Below are positions 1 to 7,931 of a stretch of DNA of 64,000 nucleotides, piece by piece; position 1 is the stretch's first letter, and every line of letters begins with the position of its first letter. The position numbers and the translations under genes were made by a program. The notes beneath the pieces were generated by a model. The model did not search any database. It was not told the DNA's origin and worked only from the letters and a program-made list of their open reading frames with translations. This DNA comes from Bacillus fungorum (lineage in GTDB: Bacteria > Bacillota > Bacilli > Bacillales > Bacillaceae_G). The DNA lies in NCBI RefSeq assembly GCF_002746455.1, contig NZ_NWUW01000007.1:1-64000 (forward strand), read 5' to 3'.

Positions 1-112
1 CCCATAGCGTAAGCTAGTAAGATCCCTGAAAGATGATCAGGTTGATAGGTTCGAGGTGGAAGCATGGTGACATGTGGAGCTGACGAATACTAATAGATCG
101 AGGACTTAACCA
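1..112 (+). rRNA. 23S ribosomal RNA, 3' end (partial)
   Basis: The sequence up to the GAGGACTTAACCA-type end is the conserved 3' terminus of bacterial 23S rRNA. The gene begins upstream of the window. A 5S gene follows about 100 bases later, as in a standard rrn operon. Confidence 0.95.
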
Positions 113-214
113 TATAATATGAAGCAATGTTATCTAGTTTTGAAAGAATATAAAAAACTTGTTGACTTTCAAAGTTGAATAAGTTAAAATAATTCTTGTC
201 TTAAATGAATACAG

Positions 215-330
215 TCTGGTAATGATGGCAGAGAGGTCACACCCGTTCCCATACCGAACACGGAAGTTAAGCTCTCTAGCGCCGATGGTAGTTGGGACCT
301 TGTCCCTGTGAGAGTAGGACGTTGCCAGGC
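215..330 (+). rRNA. 5S ribosomal RNA
   Basis: A 116-base segment beginning TCTGGTAATGATGGC and ending GACGTTGCCAGGC shows the paired 5' and 3' ends and the CCGAACACGGAAGTTAAGC core of Bacillus 5S rRNA. It lies between the 23S end and the first tRNA gene. Confidence 0.96.
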
Positions 331-335
331 AAAAT

Positions 336-411
336 GGAGGATTAGCTCAGCTGGGAGAGCACCTGCCTTACAAGCAGGGGGTCGGCGGTTCGATCCCGTC
401 ATCCTCCACCA
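336..411 (+). tRNA. tRNA-Val (TAC)
   Basis: Cloverleaf with a GGAGGAT/ATCCTCC acceptor stem, anticodon TAC in CTGCCTTACAAGCAG, GTTCGATCC T-arm and encoded CCA. First tRNA of the cluster behind the 5S gene. Confidence 0.97.
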
Positions 412-419
412 TATATGTC

Positions 420-503
420 GGAGGGGTAGCGAAGTGGCTAAACGCGGCGGACTGTAAATCCGCTCCTTCGGGTTCGGCAGTTCGAATCTGCCCCCCTCCA
501 CCA
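420..503 (+). tRNA. tRNA-Tyr (GTA)
   Basis: Class II tRNA with a long variable arm, anticodon GTA in CGGACTGTAAATCCG, GGAGGGG/CCCCTCC type acceptor stem and encoded CCA. Confidence 0.97.
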
Positions 504-514
504 TTCTTAATTAA

Positions 515-589
515 TGGGCTATAGCCAAGCGGTAAGGCAACGGACTTTGACTCCGTCATGCGCTGGTTCGAATCCAGCTAGCCCAGCCA
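515..589 (+). tRNA. tRNA-Gln (TTG)
   Basis: TGGGCTA/TAGCCCA acceptor stem, anticodon TTG in CGGACTTTGACTCCG, encoded CCA. The weak T1-A72 pair is typical of tRNA-Gln. Confidence 0.97.
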
Positions 590-593
590 TTAA

Positions 594-669
594 GAGCCAT
601 TAGCTCAGTTGGTAGAGCATCTGACTTTTAATCAGAGGGTCGAAGGTTCGAGTCCTTCATGGCTCACCA
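594..669 (+). tRNA. tRNA-Lys (TTT)
   Basis: GAGCCAT/ATGGCTC acceptor stem, anticodon TTT in CTGACTTTTAATCAG, encoded CCA. Confidence 0.97.
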
Positions 670-683
670 TTTTAACAAAATAT

Positions 684-764
684 GCGGGTGTGGCGGAATT
701 GGCAGACGCACTAGACTTAGGATCTAGCGCCTTTGGCGTGGGGGTTCGACTCCCTTCACCCGCA
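684..764 (+). tRNA. tRNA-Leu (TAG)
   Basis: Class II tRNA with anticodon TAG in CTAGACTTAGGATCTAG and a long variable arm. CCA is not encoded; CTT follows the discriminator A. Confidence 0.96.
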
Positions 765-793
765 CTTTTAATAAAATAACTCATACATGTCTT

Positions 794-868
794 GCGGAAG
801 TAGTTCAGTGGTAGAATACAACCTTGCCAAGGTTGGGGTCGCGGGTTCGAATCCCGTCTTCCGCTCCA
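794..868 (+). tRNA. tRNA-Gly (GCC)
   Basis: GCGGAAG/CTTCCGC acceptor stem, anticodon GCC in AACCTTGCCAAGGTT, discriminator T, encoded CCA. Confidence 0.97.
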
Positions 869-884
869 ATTTTCAATATGACAT

Positions 885-973
885 GCCGGGGTGGCGGAAC
901 AGGCAGACGCACAGGACTTAAAATCCTGCGGTGGGTGACCACCGTGCGGGTTCGACCCCCGCCCTCGGCACCA
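885..973 (+). tRNA. tRNA-Leu (TAA)
   Basis: Class II tRNA, anticodon TAA in CAGGACTTAAAATCCTG, variable arm GGTGGGTGACCACC, encoded CCA. Confidence 0.97.
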
Positions 974-976
974 TAT

Positions 977-1050
977 GCGCCCGTAGCTCAATTGGATAGA
1001 GCGTTTGACTACGGATCAAGAGGTTAGGGGTTCGACTCCTCTCGGGCGCG
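977..1050 (+). tRNA. tRNA-Arg (ACG)
   Basis: GCGCCCG/CGGGCGC acceptor stem, anticodon ACG in TTTGACTACGGATCAAG, whose A34 is normally converted to inosine. CCA is not encoded. Confidence 0.96.
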
Positions 1051-1060
1051 CTTTTATTAA

Positions 1061-1134
1061 CGGGAAGTGGCTCAGCTTGGTAGAGCACCTGGTTTGGGAC
1101 CAGGGGGTCGCAGGTTCAAATCCTGTCTTCCCGA
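1061..1134 (+). tRNA. tRNA-Pro (TGG)
   Basis: CGGGAAG/CTTCCCG acceptor stem, anticodon TGG in CTGGTTTGGGACCAG. CCA is not encoded. Confidence 0.96.
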
Positions 1135-1149
1135 TTTCCCAAAAAATAT

Positions 1150-1222
1150 GGGGCCTTAGCTCAGCTGGGAGAGCGCCTGCCTTGCACGCAGGAGGTCAGC
1201 GGTTCGATCCCGCTAGGCTCCA
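1150..1222 (+). tRNA. tRNA-Ala (TGC)
   Basis: GGGGCCT/AGGCTCC acceptor stem with a G3-T70 wobble, the alanine identity element. Anticodon TGC in CTGCCTTGCACGCAG. CCA is not encoded. Confidence 0.96.
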
Positions 1223-1242
1223 CTTTATTTATTATATGTCTC

Positions 1243-1335
1243 GGAGGTATACCCAAGTTCGGCTGAAGGGATCGGTCTTGAAAACCGACAGGCGGTGAGA
1301 ATCGCGCGGGGGTTCGAATCCCTCTACCTCCTCCA
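1243..1335 (+). tRNA. tRNA-Ser (TGA), copy 1
   Basis: Class II tRNA with anticodon TGA in CGGTCTTGAAAACCG, a long variable arm GCGGTGAGAATCGC and encoded CCA. It is almost identical to the next gene; the two differ only at two paired positions of the variable arm. Confidence 0.96.
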
Positions 1336-1390
1336 TTTTATTTTTAAATGGTTTAGACATAAATAATATAGTATTTCTTTTTTCCTTCAT

Positions 1391-1483
1391 GGAGGTATAC
1401 CCAAGTTCGGCTGAAGGGATCGGTCTTGAAAACCGACAGGCGGCGAGAGTCGCGCGGGGGTTCGAATCCCTCTACCTCCTCCA
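1391..1483 (+). tRNA. tRNA-Ser (TGA), copy 2
   Basis: Near-duplicate of the preceding tRNA-Ser with variable arm GCGGCGAGAGTCGC. The T-A pair of copy 1 is a C-G pair here. An unrelated AT-rich spacer of 55 bases separates the copies. Confidence 0.96.
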
Positions 1484-1510
1484 TTTTTTCTAAAGTAAAT
1501 ATTTTATCAT

Positions 1511-1587
<77 letters not shown>

Positions 1588-1590
1588 AAT

Positions 1591-1666
1591 GGTCCCGTGG
1601 TGTAGTGGTTAACATGCCTGCCTGTCACGCAGGAGATCGCCGGTTCGACCCCGGTCGGGACCGCCA
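1591..1666 (+). tRNA. tRNA-Asp (GTC)
   Basis: GGTCCCG/CGGGACC acceptor stem, anticodon GTC in CTGCCTGTCACGCAG, discriminator G, encoded CCA. Confidence 0.97.
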
Positions 1667-1674
1667 TTTATGTT

Positions 1675-1750
<76 letters not shown>

Positions 1751-1759
1751 TTTTTTTAT

Positions 1760-1832
<73 letters not shown>

Positions 1833-1838
1833 TCCTTT

Positions 1839-1909
1839 AGGGGCATAGTTTAAAGGTAGAACTGAGGTCTCCAAAACCTCCAGTGTGGGTTCGATTCCTA
1901 CTGCCCCTG
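1839..1909 (+). tRNA. tRNA-Trp (CCA)
   Basis: AGGGGCA/TGCCCCT acceptor stem, anticodon CCA in GAGGTCTCCAAAACCTC, discriminator G. The 3' CCA is not encoded. Confidence 0.96.
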
Positions 1910-1918
1910 TAAGTATAT

Positions 1919-1995
<77 letters not shown>

Positions 1996-2003
1996 TATAT
2001 TAT

Positions 2004-2078
2004 TCCGCAGTAGCTCAGTGGTAGAGCTATCGGCTGTTAACCGATCGGTCGTAGGTTCGAGTCCTACCTGCGGAGCCA
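2004..2078 (+). tRNA. tRNA-Asn (GTT)
   Basis: TCCGCAG/CTGCGGA acceptor stem, anticodon GTT in TCGGCTGTTAACCGA, encoded CCA. Confidence 0.97.
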
Positions 2079-2079
2079 T

Positions 2080-2151
2080 GGCCCGTTGGTCAAGTGGTTA
2101 AGACACCGCCCTTTCACGGCGGTAACACGGGTTCGAATCCCGTACGGGTCA
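2080..2151 (+). tRNA. tRNA-Glu (TTC)
   Basis: GGCCCGT/ACGGGTC acceptor stem, anticodon TTC in CCGCCCTTTCACGGCGG. CCA is not encoded. Last tRNA of the cluster; it begins one base after the tRNA-Asn gene. Confidence 0.96.
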
Positions 2152-2152
2152 T

Positions 2153-2187
2153 AAAAAAAGAGTCAGCATATTGCTGACTCTTTTTTA
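2153..2187 (+). terminator. Terminator of the rRNA/tRNA operon
   Basis: AGAGTCAGCA and TGCTGACTCT form a perfect stem around a short loop, followed by a run of T. It closes the tRNA cluster. Confidence 0.93.
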
Positions 2188-2281
2188 TTGTGTGTTAATC
2201 CTCCTTTATCAACTGATTTTCCTGAAATAAATAAAGGGATTTAGGAAAAGCTATGGTATGTATAAAAAGGAGGAGATACAA

Positions 2282-2701
2282 ATGACACGAGTGAGAGACT
2301 TGATGAGCACTCATATTGTACATTGCACACCGCTAGACAATGTATATGAGGCCGCTGTAAAGATGAAAGAAGAATCGATTGGATTGATTCCGGTTGTTGA
2401 AAATGAGCAAGTTGTTGGTCTTGTTACGGATCGAGATTTAGTTGTTCGAGGGATTGCTGAGAAACATCCTGGATCTAATAAAATTACGAATGTAATGACA
2501 ACAAACATTGTTTCAGTTTCTCCAGATGATTCTATTGAAAAGGCTACAGAGTTAATGGCGCAGTATCAAATTAGACGATTACCAGTAGTTGAGAGTGGTC
2601 AACTCGTTGGGATGCTGGCACTTGGAGATTTAGCTGTAAGAGAATCGGCAGATGATCAAGCGGGATTTGCTTTAAGTGAAATATCGGAGCATACGGAATG
2701 A
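2282..2701 (+). CDS. CBS-domain protein (YhcV-like)
   Basis: 139 aa made almost entirely of two CBS domains (about residues 5-60 and 70-125). Motifs such as VVGLVTDRDLV and IRRLPVVESGQLVGMLALGDLA are the usual CBS strand-turn-helix. The ATG at 2282 is chosen because AAGGAGGAGATACAA sits just before it; an ATG eight codons upstream lies ahead of that site. CBS pairs bind adenosyl nucleotides and normally regulate a partner protein. Here the protein stands alone, so ligand and partner are unknown. It resembles B. subtilis YhcV as I recall it. It is monocistronic, followed by about 295 bases with no gene. Confidence 0.9.
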   Translation: MTRVRDLMSTHIVHCTPLDNVYEAAVKMKEESIGLIPVVENEQVVGLVTDRDLVVRGIAEKHPGSNKITNVMTTNIVSVSPDDSIEKATELMAQYQIRRLPVVESGQLVGMLALGDLAVRESADDQAGFALSEISEHTE

Positions 2702-2996
2702 AGTGAGAATGTAATTAGTGGAATAAGTTACGTATAAAAATCAGATACATTATTCTAGTATATATGGATTAAACTAATATGTTAGCATGATGTATCTGAG
2801 CCATTATATAATAAGTATATAGGTAGTAATTTCGACAGTTATTTAAAATTTGTCATTCTTAATTTTAAATAAGAGAAAAAATGATATACTGATAGATATA
2901 AGTATTATGATAGATTTTGAATATAACAATATTTATTGTTAATGATGTAATAACGGATTAATGTTTCCTATGTAGATAAAAGGGAAGGGGAATTAT

Positions 2997-4148
2997 ATGA
3001 GGGCTATACAGCGCGATCCAAATTGGAATTTGGTTACAGATACATATATAGAACCAAATAATTTCGCTGAATTATTTTCTTTACTTGTACCTTGTCATCC
3101 AAAAGGTGAAGGAAAAGAACGAACTATATTAGTGTGGAAAGAAAAAGAATTTTATAAAGAAGAAAATTTAGCTGCATTTATCGTATATGGAATGAACAAA
3201 GCAAAAAATTTGCCACAGTTTCATAAAGATGAAATTCCAACTTTAGTACGTATTCTTCGCTTATGTCAAGAAATCGGTTGGTATGAAGAAGCGAATACTT
3301 TTATGGTGACTCAAGGACTTGCTGAGTTTGTTCACACTTCATTGGAATATGAAACATGGGATCTTTTGACACAAGCGGTTGCTTTAAACTATTTAATTAT
3401 TAAATATCGCATTGGTGAATTAACTGATGAAGATGTAGAAATTTGGGATAGAGTTAAATTTAATGAGAAATGTATAACGGACTGTAAACATCTATTATCC
3501 CATAAAGAAGTATTGGAATTTACATTCTTTTATATGTGTAAGAGAGCTAAGTTACTATCAAAAGAGCAATTAAATAGTGATATGATGAGTCTGGCGATGT
3601 ATTGTAATACTTTTGTGTATGACTTATATACACATGACTTATTACGAAAATATCGTAAGTGTACAGACTTCCTATCATATTATGGACCTAGTCAAGCGGT
3701 GTTAGCTTGTCAAAGAGCTGTACTTTCTCAAATTTCAGATCGATTAGACCCATTGAAGACTACTCATGTAGATGATTATTTATATGTAATGAAAGATATG
3801 ATGGAGCATATGACGATAGGAATAATGGATCGATACGATCATTTTATCGGAAAGTTATTATCATATGTGCCATTTTTCGAAATGATCCAAGTTCCACAAC
3901 ATGCATATTATTGTGAAGAATTATTATATATTTGTAAGGGCATTGAATATAAAGAAGAAATACTACGCAATTATATATTTATACAATTACATGATTGTTT
4001 ACCATCATTCTTTAAGCTATTTCTTAAAAATAAGCGTTATGCAACGATTCATGATATTCTGTTCTATTGGTGCGATGATGAGCAAAGAATGAGCTTAGAG
4101 AAAAAATATAACCTTAGTTTTATTTATGAAAAATATGCTTGCGGATAA
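2997..4148 (+). CDS. Hypothetical protein, 383 aa
   Basis: A full-length ORF with a clear ribosome site (AAGGGGAATTAT) before the ATG and a terminator 35 bases after the stop. The protein has no signal peptide or membrane segment. It is rich in Tyr, Cys, Lys and Glu and looks mainly helical, with paired-helix stretches (for example around residues 75-125 and 290-340) that could be a TPR-like fold. I do not recognise the family and assign no function. The 295-base leader is very AT-rich and contains no other ORF. Neighbouring genes give no functional hint. Confidence 0.8.
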   Translation: MRAIQRDPNWNLVTDTYIEPNNFAELFSLLVPCHPKGEGKERTILVWKEKEFYKEENLAAFIVYGMNKAKNLPQFHKDEIPTLVRILRLCQEIGWYEEANTFMVTQGLAEFVHTSLEYETWDLLTQAVALNYLIIKYRIGELTDEDVEIWDRVKFNEKCITDCKHLLSHKEVLEFTFFYMCKRAKLLSKEQLNSDMMSLAMYCNTFVYDLYTHDLLRKYRKCTDFLSYYGPSQAVLACQRAVLSQISDRLDPLKTTHVDDYLYVMKDMMEHMTIGIMDRYDHFIGKLLSYVPFFEMIQVPQHAYYCEELLYICKGIEYKEEILRNYIFIQLHDCLPSFFKLFLKNKRYATIHDILFYWCDDEQRMSLEKKYNLSFIYEKYACG

Positions 4149-4182
4149 AGAGCATTTTCTATATAAAAATTTAATATAAATT

Positions 4183-4217
4183 AAAAAGGATCTCAAGTTT
4201 ATGTGAGATCCTTTTTT
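4183..4217. terminator. Bidirectional terminator
   Basis: AAAAAGGATCTCA and TGAGATCCTTTTT form a hairpin with T runs on both strands. It serves the plus-strand gene ending at 4148 and the minus-strand small gene ending at 4220. Confidence 0.9.
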
Positions 4218-4219
4218 TG

Positions 4220-4375
4220 TTAGTAAAGCAAGGAGAATGTAATTAAGACGAGAAATAACATTCCATAAAGGAGAAATTGTGCAGTATAGCTTCCTTGTAT
4301 ACCCAAAAAAGTATTTGTTTTTTTATATAAATTCAATATATATTTTATCGGATTATCTTTGAAAGATTGGTACAC
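4220..4375 (-). CDS. Small membrane protein, 51 aa (GTG start)
   Basis: On the minus strand a GTG codon preceded by AAAGAGGAGACACT opens a 51-codon frame, starting MYQSFKDNPIKYILNLYKK and ending FLVLITFSLLY. Residues about 31-51 are hydrophobic, so one C-terminal membrane segment with a basic N-terminal tail is predicted. The start lies 14 bases after the stop of the upstream 110-aa membrane protein and the stop abuts a terminator, so it is the last gene of that operon. The function is unknown. The strong ribosome site and tight placement support a real gene. Confidence 0.7.
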   Translation of the reverse strand: MYQSFKDNPIKYILNLYKKTNTFLGIQGSYTAQFLLYGMLFLVLITFSLLY

Positions 4376-4389
4376 AGTGTCTCCTCTTT

Positions 4390-4722
4390 CTAAGCTTCTT
4401 GTTCGTGTTTTTTGTTATTAGGGACATGAATGTATCTAGCTATGAATAATAAAACAGCCATAAAGAATACGGGAAATACGGTAGATAAATAAAAACCATT
4501 ACTAATAATATTTATTATTAAGGCACTTAATAGAAAGATGGCATTATAAATATGGGCAATTTTTTGTTTTAGTTGAACTTGAAAAGCTTCCATCATAATT
4601 TCTAAAGCAACAAAAGCAATGATAATAGATAAAAATACAGTATTTGTATTATAAATTACTAAGCAACAGATTAAGCCTAAAAAGGCTAAGTATTCAATTA
4701 AGAGAGGTATATTGCGTGGCAT
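4390..4722 (-). CDS. Small integral membrane protein, 110 aa
   Basis: The protein has three or four hydrophobic stretches (about residues 10-25, 28-45, 60-76 and 80-95) and a charged tail (NNKKHEQEA), so it is a polytopic membrane protein. The stop of the M23 peptidase gene lies five bases upstream of its ATG, and a 51-aa membrane ORF follows 14 bases downstream, so the three genes are probably co-transcribed. I do not recognise the family. Placement suggests a role linked to the cell wall hydrolase, but this is inference. Confidence 0.75.
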   Translation of the reverse strand: MPRNIPLLIEYLAFLGLICCLVIYNTNTVFLSIIIAFVALEIMMEAFQVQLKQKIAHIYNAIFLLSALIINIISNGFYLSTVFPVFFMAVLLFIARYIHVPNNKKHEQEA

Positions 4723-4727
4723 ACAAT

Positions 4728-5888
4728 TTACCTAACTAAATATGGCAGTGGGTTTACTGCATTTGTTTTTTCAAAATTCCATTCTCCATTGTGCAATTCA
4801 AAATGAAGATGTTGCCCGTATGAATGACCTGTGTTTCCCATATGACCTACTAATTGTCCAGCTTGTACTTGATCACCAGCTTGTACAGTGCGATCTTTCA
4901 TGTGAGCATAGACTGTTGTATATAATTTCCCGTTTATTTGATGAGCGATGAACACAACATTGCCATAGCTAGCTGAATAATATGATTTCACAACTTTACC
5001 TACAGCCGCTGCCTGGATAGAGACATTACCCTGAGCTGCAATATCTATACCATAATGCATTTGTTCCCAGCGAATATCAAAGGTTGAACTAATTCTTCCT
5101 TGAGTAGGAAATTTGAAAACTGCTGGAATGGAAGTAGGCTGAGCTGTTTGGTCTTGTGATTGTGTTTGATTTTGCATCACATAATGTTTTGCCACATATC
5201 CGTATCCTGTGCCAAAACGAATTTTATACCAACTTCCTACAGTTTCCACTACTTGTAATTGTGTACCATTTTGTAATGAACCAAGTAGTGCGCTACTTGT
5301 ACTAGCGTTGCTACGCACATTAAGTTTAGGTGTTGCCACTGTGTATTTCGTATTATTTTGAACTGTGATGCCTTTTACTAAAGGCTGTGAACCATTAGAT
5401 ACGAATGCCTTTTGTACGTAACCTGTTTTGCCATTATGTAAAATTTTATACCACTCGCCTTGTTCTTCTTGAATGGTAACGAATTTCCCATTTGGTAATA
5501 CATCTAAAATTGAAGATTCTAAATTAGGTTCAGAACGAACGTTTAATGCATTGGCATTGACGATGTATTGATTATTAGATTGAAGTTTGTTTTTTAGTAG
5601 AATAGAATCTTTTTGTACGTAACCTACTTTATTATTAACAGATACTTTATACCAGCCATTAGTTGTTTCAAGTATGTTCACTTTCGTATTAAAGCGAATT
5701 GTATCAATTGATGAGCTATTTGCGTTATCTTTAGTATGTAAGGCTACTTGATCGACTTTGACATATCCAGTTTTCACATTAGATAATTGTTCAGCGTTGG
5801 CTGTTTGTACATTTGTTTCTCCCATAGAAGGAAGTAAAGAAGCAATTGCGACAGTAGTTGCTGTTAAAGCAGTAGCTTTCATATTCAT
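4728..5888 (-). CDS. Secreted M23 peptidase with three SH3b domains
   Basis: 386 aa. A signal peptide (about residues 1-32, ending near TANA) is followed by three bacterial SH3 domains (about 40-100, 105-168 and 180-238) and a C-terminal M23 (LytM/lysostaphin-type) metallopeptidase domain (about 260-386). The zinc and catalytic motifs are complete: HYGID and HLHFEL. M23 enzymes cut peptide cross-links in peptidoglycan and SH3b domains bind the wall, so an exported cell-wall hydrolase is expected. GAGGGGG lies ten bases before the chosen ATG; another ATG six bases on would also work. It is the first gene of a minus-strand operon with two small membrane proteins. Confidence 0.9.
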   Translation of the reverse strand: MNMKATALTATTVAIASLLPSMGETNVQTANAEQLSNVKTGYVKVDQVALHTKDNANSSSIDTIRFNTKVNILETTNGWYKVSVNNKVGYVQKDSILLKNKLQSNNQYIVNANALNVRSEPNLESSILDVLPNGKFVTIQEEQGEWYKILHNGKTGYVQKAFVSNGSQPLVKGITVQNNTKYTVATPKLNVRSNASTSSALLGSLQNGTQLQVVETVGSWYKIRFGTGYGYVAKHYVMQNQTQSQDQTAQPTSIPAVFKFPTQGRISSTFDIRWEQMHYGIDIAAQGNVSIQAAAVGKVVKSYYSASYGNVVFIAHQINGKLYTTVYAHMKDRTVQAGDQVQAGQLVGHMGNTGHSYGQHLHFELHNGEWNFEKTNAVNPLPYLVR

Positions 5889-6113
5889 ATCATAGAGACC
5901 CCCTCTAGTTGTATAGTTGTAATTTTATTATAGTATAAAGATATAATATAGTGGGTGTATTCACATAAATGTAATGTTAAATCAATATAAAAATAAATTT
6001 TTTGAGGATAATGATTCCTTTTTATCCAATTAATTAGGATAATAATTTCTAAGATAGAATATAAGTATTATATAGTTTCGTTATTTTGTTGACAATTGAG
6101 AAAATTAAAACAG

Positions 6114-6142
6114 TTGATGATGTCTTATTACGGTGTTATACT
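6114..6142 (+). promoter_or_regulatory. Promoter of the thiamin operon
   Basis: TTGATG and TATACT are separated by exactly 17 bases, a good SigA-type promoter. It lies about 25 bases upstream of the first TPP riboswitch. A TTGACA at 6089 has no matching -10. Confidence 0.6.
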
Positions 6143-6164
6143 GACAGTGATAATTTTATAGTTT

Positions 6165-6258
6165 GCTAGGAGAGCTGGTGTTGCCAGCTGAGAGTAAGAC
6201 CTTAAGTCTTTGATCCTTTTTATTACCTGATCTAGATTATGCTAGCGTAGGGAAGCAA
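6165..6258 (+). promoter_or_regulatory. TPP riboswitch 1 (THI element)
   Basis: The conserved TPP aptamer blocks are present: GCTGAGAG, then ACCTGATCTAG and GCTAGCGTAGGGAAGC. Its own terminator follows at 6279. This is the first of two consecutive aptamers ahead of tenA. Binding of thiamin pyrophosphate is expected to favour termination and switch the operon off. Confidence 0.95.
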
Positions 6259-6278
6259 TTTGGACACTAATAATGAGT

Positions 6279-6314
6279 CCCCGTTTCTTTGCGTATAGAA
6301 ACGGGGCTTTTTTA
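6279..6314 (+). terminator. Terminator of TPP riboswitch 1
   Basis: CCCCGTTTCT and AGAAACGGGG form a strong hairpin followed by CTTTTTTTA. It is the expression platform of the first aptamer. Confidence 0.93.
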
Positions 6315-6333
6315 TTTGAAAATTTCATATTGA

Positions 6334-6425
6334 AACCACTAGGGGTGCTTGTTGTGCTGAGAGAGGAATAATCCTTAACCCTTACAGACCTGATCTAGAT
6401 AATACTAGCGAAGGGAAGTGGAACA
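6334..6425 (+). promoter_or_regulatory. TPP riboswitch 2 (THI element)
   Basis: A second complete TPP aptamer: ACTAGGGGTGC, GTGCTGAGAG, AACCCTTACAGACCTGATCTAGATAATACTAGCGAAGGGAAGTGG in spaced blocks. The 3' arm GAAGTGG of its closing helix is complementary to CCACTTC, the 5' arm of the terminator that follows. This gives a clear antiterminator/terminator switch. Confidence 0.95.
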
Positions 6426-6453
6426 ACGAATAAATTATAATTTTATTTGCTGT

Positions 6454-6487
6454 AACCACTTCTTATATAGAGAAGTGGTTTTTTATT
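6454..6487 (+). terminator. Terminator of TPP riboswitch 2
   Basis: AACCACTTCT and AGAAGTGGTT form a perfect stem followed by TTTTTATTT. The 5' arm can instead pair with the end of aptamer 2. Confidence 0.93.
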
Positions 6488-6517
6488 TAGGTACACATAT
6501 CGGAAGGGGATAGAGAA

Positions 6518-7213
6518 ATGAAATTTTGCGATAGATTATTAGAAACAGTACAACCAGTTTGGGAGATGAGTCATAATCATCCATTTGTAGTAGGTATGGG
6601 GGATGGCACGTTAGAGAAAGATAAGTTTCAGTATTATATTATTCAAGATTATTTATATTTGTTAGATTATGCAAAGCTATATGCCATCGGTGTTGTAAAA
6701 GCAACGAATCCACAAGTAATGGGGAAATTTGCTGAACAAATTGATGGAATATTAAATGGAGAAATGACAATCCATAAACAGTATGCAAAAAGACTTGGAA
6801 TTTCTATAGAGGAGATAGAGTCAGCAAAACCATCTGCTAAAAATTTAGCTTATACAAATTACATGATGTCTGTATCTCAAAATGGCACACTTGCAGAATT
6901 AATAGCAGCACTGCTTCCATGTATGTGGAGCTATTGGGAAATTGGAAAGCGTTTAAATGATATTCCTGGAGCAAGGGATCATGAATTCTTTGGTGAGTGG
7001 ATTCAAGGATATAGTTCTGAAGAATACGGCAACCTTTGTATTTGGTTAATAGATTTATTAAATGAAATGGCAGTTGGAAAGTCTGAAAAAGAGCTAGATC
7101 GATTAGAGGAGATTTTCCTATATTCCAGTCGATTTGAATATTTATTCTGGGATATGTCCTATCGTAAGGAGATGTGGGGATTTGAGGAGCAAGAACATAC
7201 TACAGTTTCATAA
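6518..7213 (+). CDS. tenA: Aminopyrimidine aminohydrolase TenA (thiaminase II)
   Basis: 231 aa, full length for the TenA family. TenA hydrolyses aminomethylpyrimidine, a product of thiamin breakdown, to HMP for reuse in thiamin synthesis. The catalytic Cys135 is in ALLPCMWSYW, the substrate-binding Asp44 in IIQDY, and a Glu at 207 (SSRFEY) matches the third active-site residue. GGAAGGGGATAGAGA precedes the ATG. It is the first gene of the operon, directly behind the two TPP riboswitches. The next gene overlaps its end. Confidence 0.96.
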   Translation: MKFCDRLLETVQPVWEMSHNHPFVVGMGDGTLEKDKFQYYIIQDYLYLLDYAKLYAIGVVKATNPQVMGKFAEQIDGILNGEMTIHKQYAKRLGISIEEIESAKPSAKNLAYTNYMMSVSQNGTLAELIAALLPCMWSYWEIGKRLNDIPGARDHEFFGEWIQGYSSEEYGNLCIWLIDLLNEMAVGKSEKELDRLEEIFLYSSRFEYLFWDMSYRKEMWGFEEQEHTTVS

Positions 7214-7931
7214 TGTTTCTTTTCATTATGATGAGAAGCCAATCATCAATGAATTAAATGCTTCTATACAAGATAAAGAGTTTGTAAGTATTATCGGACC
7301 GAGTGGATGCGGGAAAAGTACTTTATTTCGCCTTATTACAGGTTTAGAAGAAGCAAGTACGGGACAGATAGAGCTGACAAAAACAAAGAGCCATCCTGTA
7401 GGGTATATGCCCCAAAAAGATATGCTCCTGCCATGGAGAACGATTATTGAGAATGCTGCCCTGCCGCTAGAGTGCCAAGGTGTACAGAAGAAAGAAGCAC
7501 AAATAAAGGCAAAGGAACTGTTACATAAATTTGGCTTACAAGGGTATGAGACAAAATATCCGAAAGATTTATCTGGTGGTATGAGACAACGCGTATCTTT
7601 TATTCGAACTTTATTAACAGGCGGGGAGATATTGCTGTTAGATGAACCGTTTAGCGCGTTGGATGCTTTAACGAAGGCATCTTTGCAAGAATGGCTGTTT
7701 GAACAATGGAAAGAGTGGGAAAAAACAATTTTATTTATCACTCATGATGTGGAAGAAGCACTATTTCTTTCTAATCGAATTTTTGTTGTAGAAAATCAAC
7801 CGATAACTACTTTAACCGAGAGGATTGTGCCGCTTGATCGTAATCGGACAAGAAAAGATTTATATAAGCCTGAAGTGTTAGCGCTTAAAGATGAGCTTCT
7901 TAGTATGTTACAAAGGCAGGTACTCGTATGA
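7182..7931 (+). CDS. thiZ: ABC transporter ATPase ThiZ (thiamin precursor uptake)
   Basis: 249 aa if translation begins at the TTG at 7182, which has AAGGAG ten bases upstream and overlaps the end of tenA by 32 bases. An ATG at 7134 in the same frame lies deep in tenA and has no good ribosome site. Walker A (GPSGCGKST), the ABC signature (LSGGMRQRVS), Walker B with ILLLDEPFSALD and a switch His (THD) are all present. With ThiX and ThiY it forms an importer which, in the studied B. halodurans case, carries formylaminopyrimidine from degraded thiamin. Confidence 0.9.
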   Translation: MRSKNILQFHNVSFHYDEKPIINELNASIQDKEFVSIIGPSGCGKSTLFRLITGLEEASTGQIELTKTKSHPVGYMPQKDMLLPWRTIIENAALPLECQGVQKKEAQIKAKELLHKFGLQGYETKYPKDLSGGMRQRVSFIRTLLTGGEILLLDEPFSALDALTKASLQEWLFEQWKEWEKTILFITHDVEEALFLSNRIFVVENQPITTLTERIVPLDRNRTRKDLYKPEVLALKDELLSMLQRQVLV

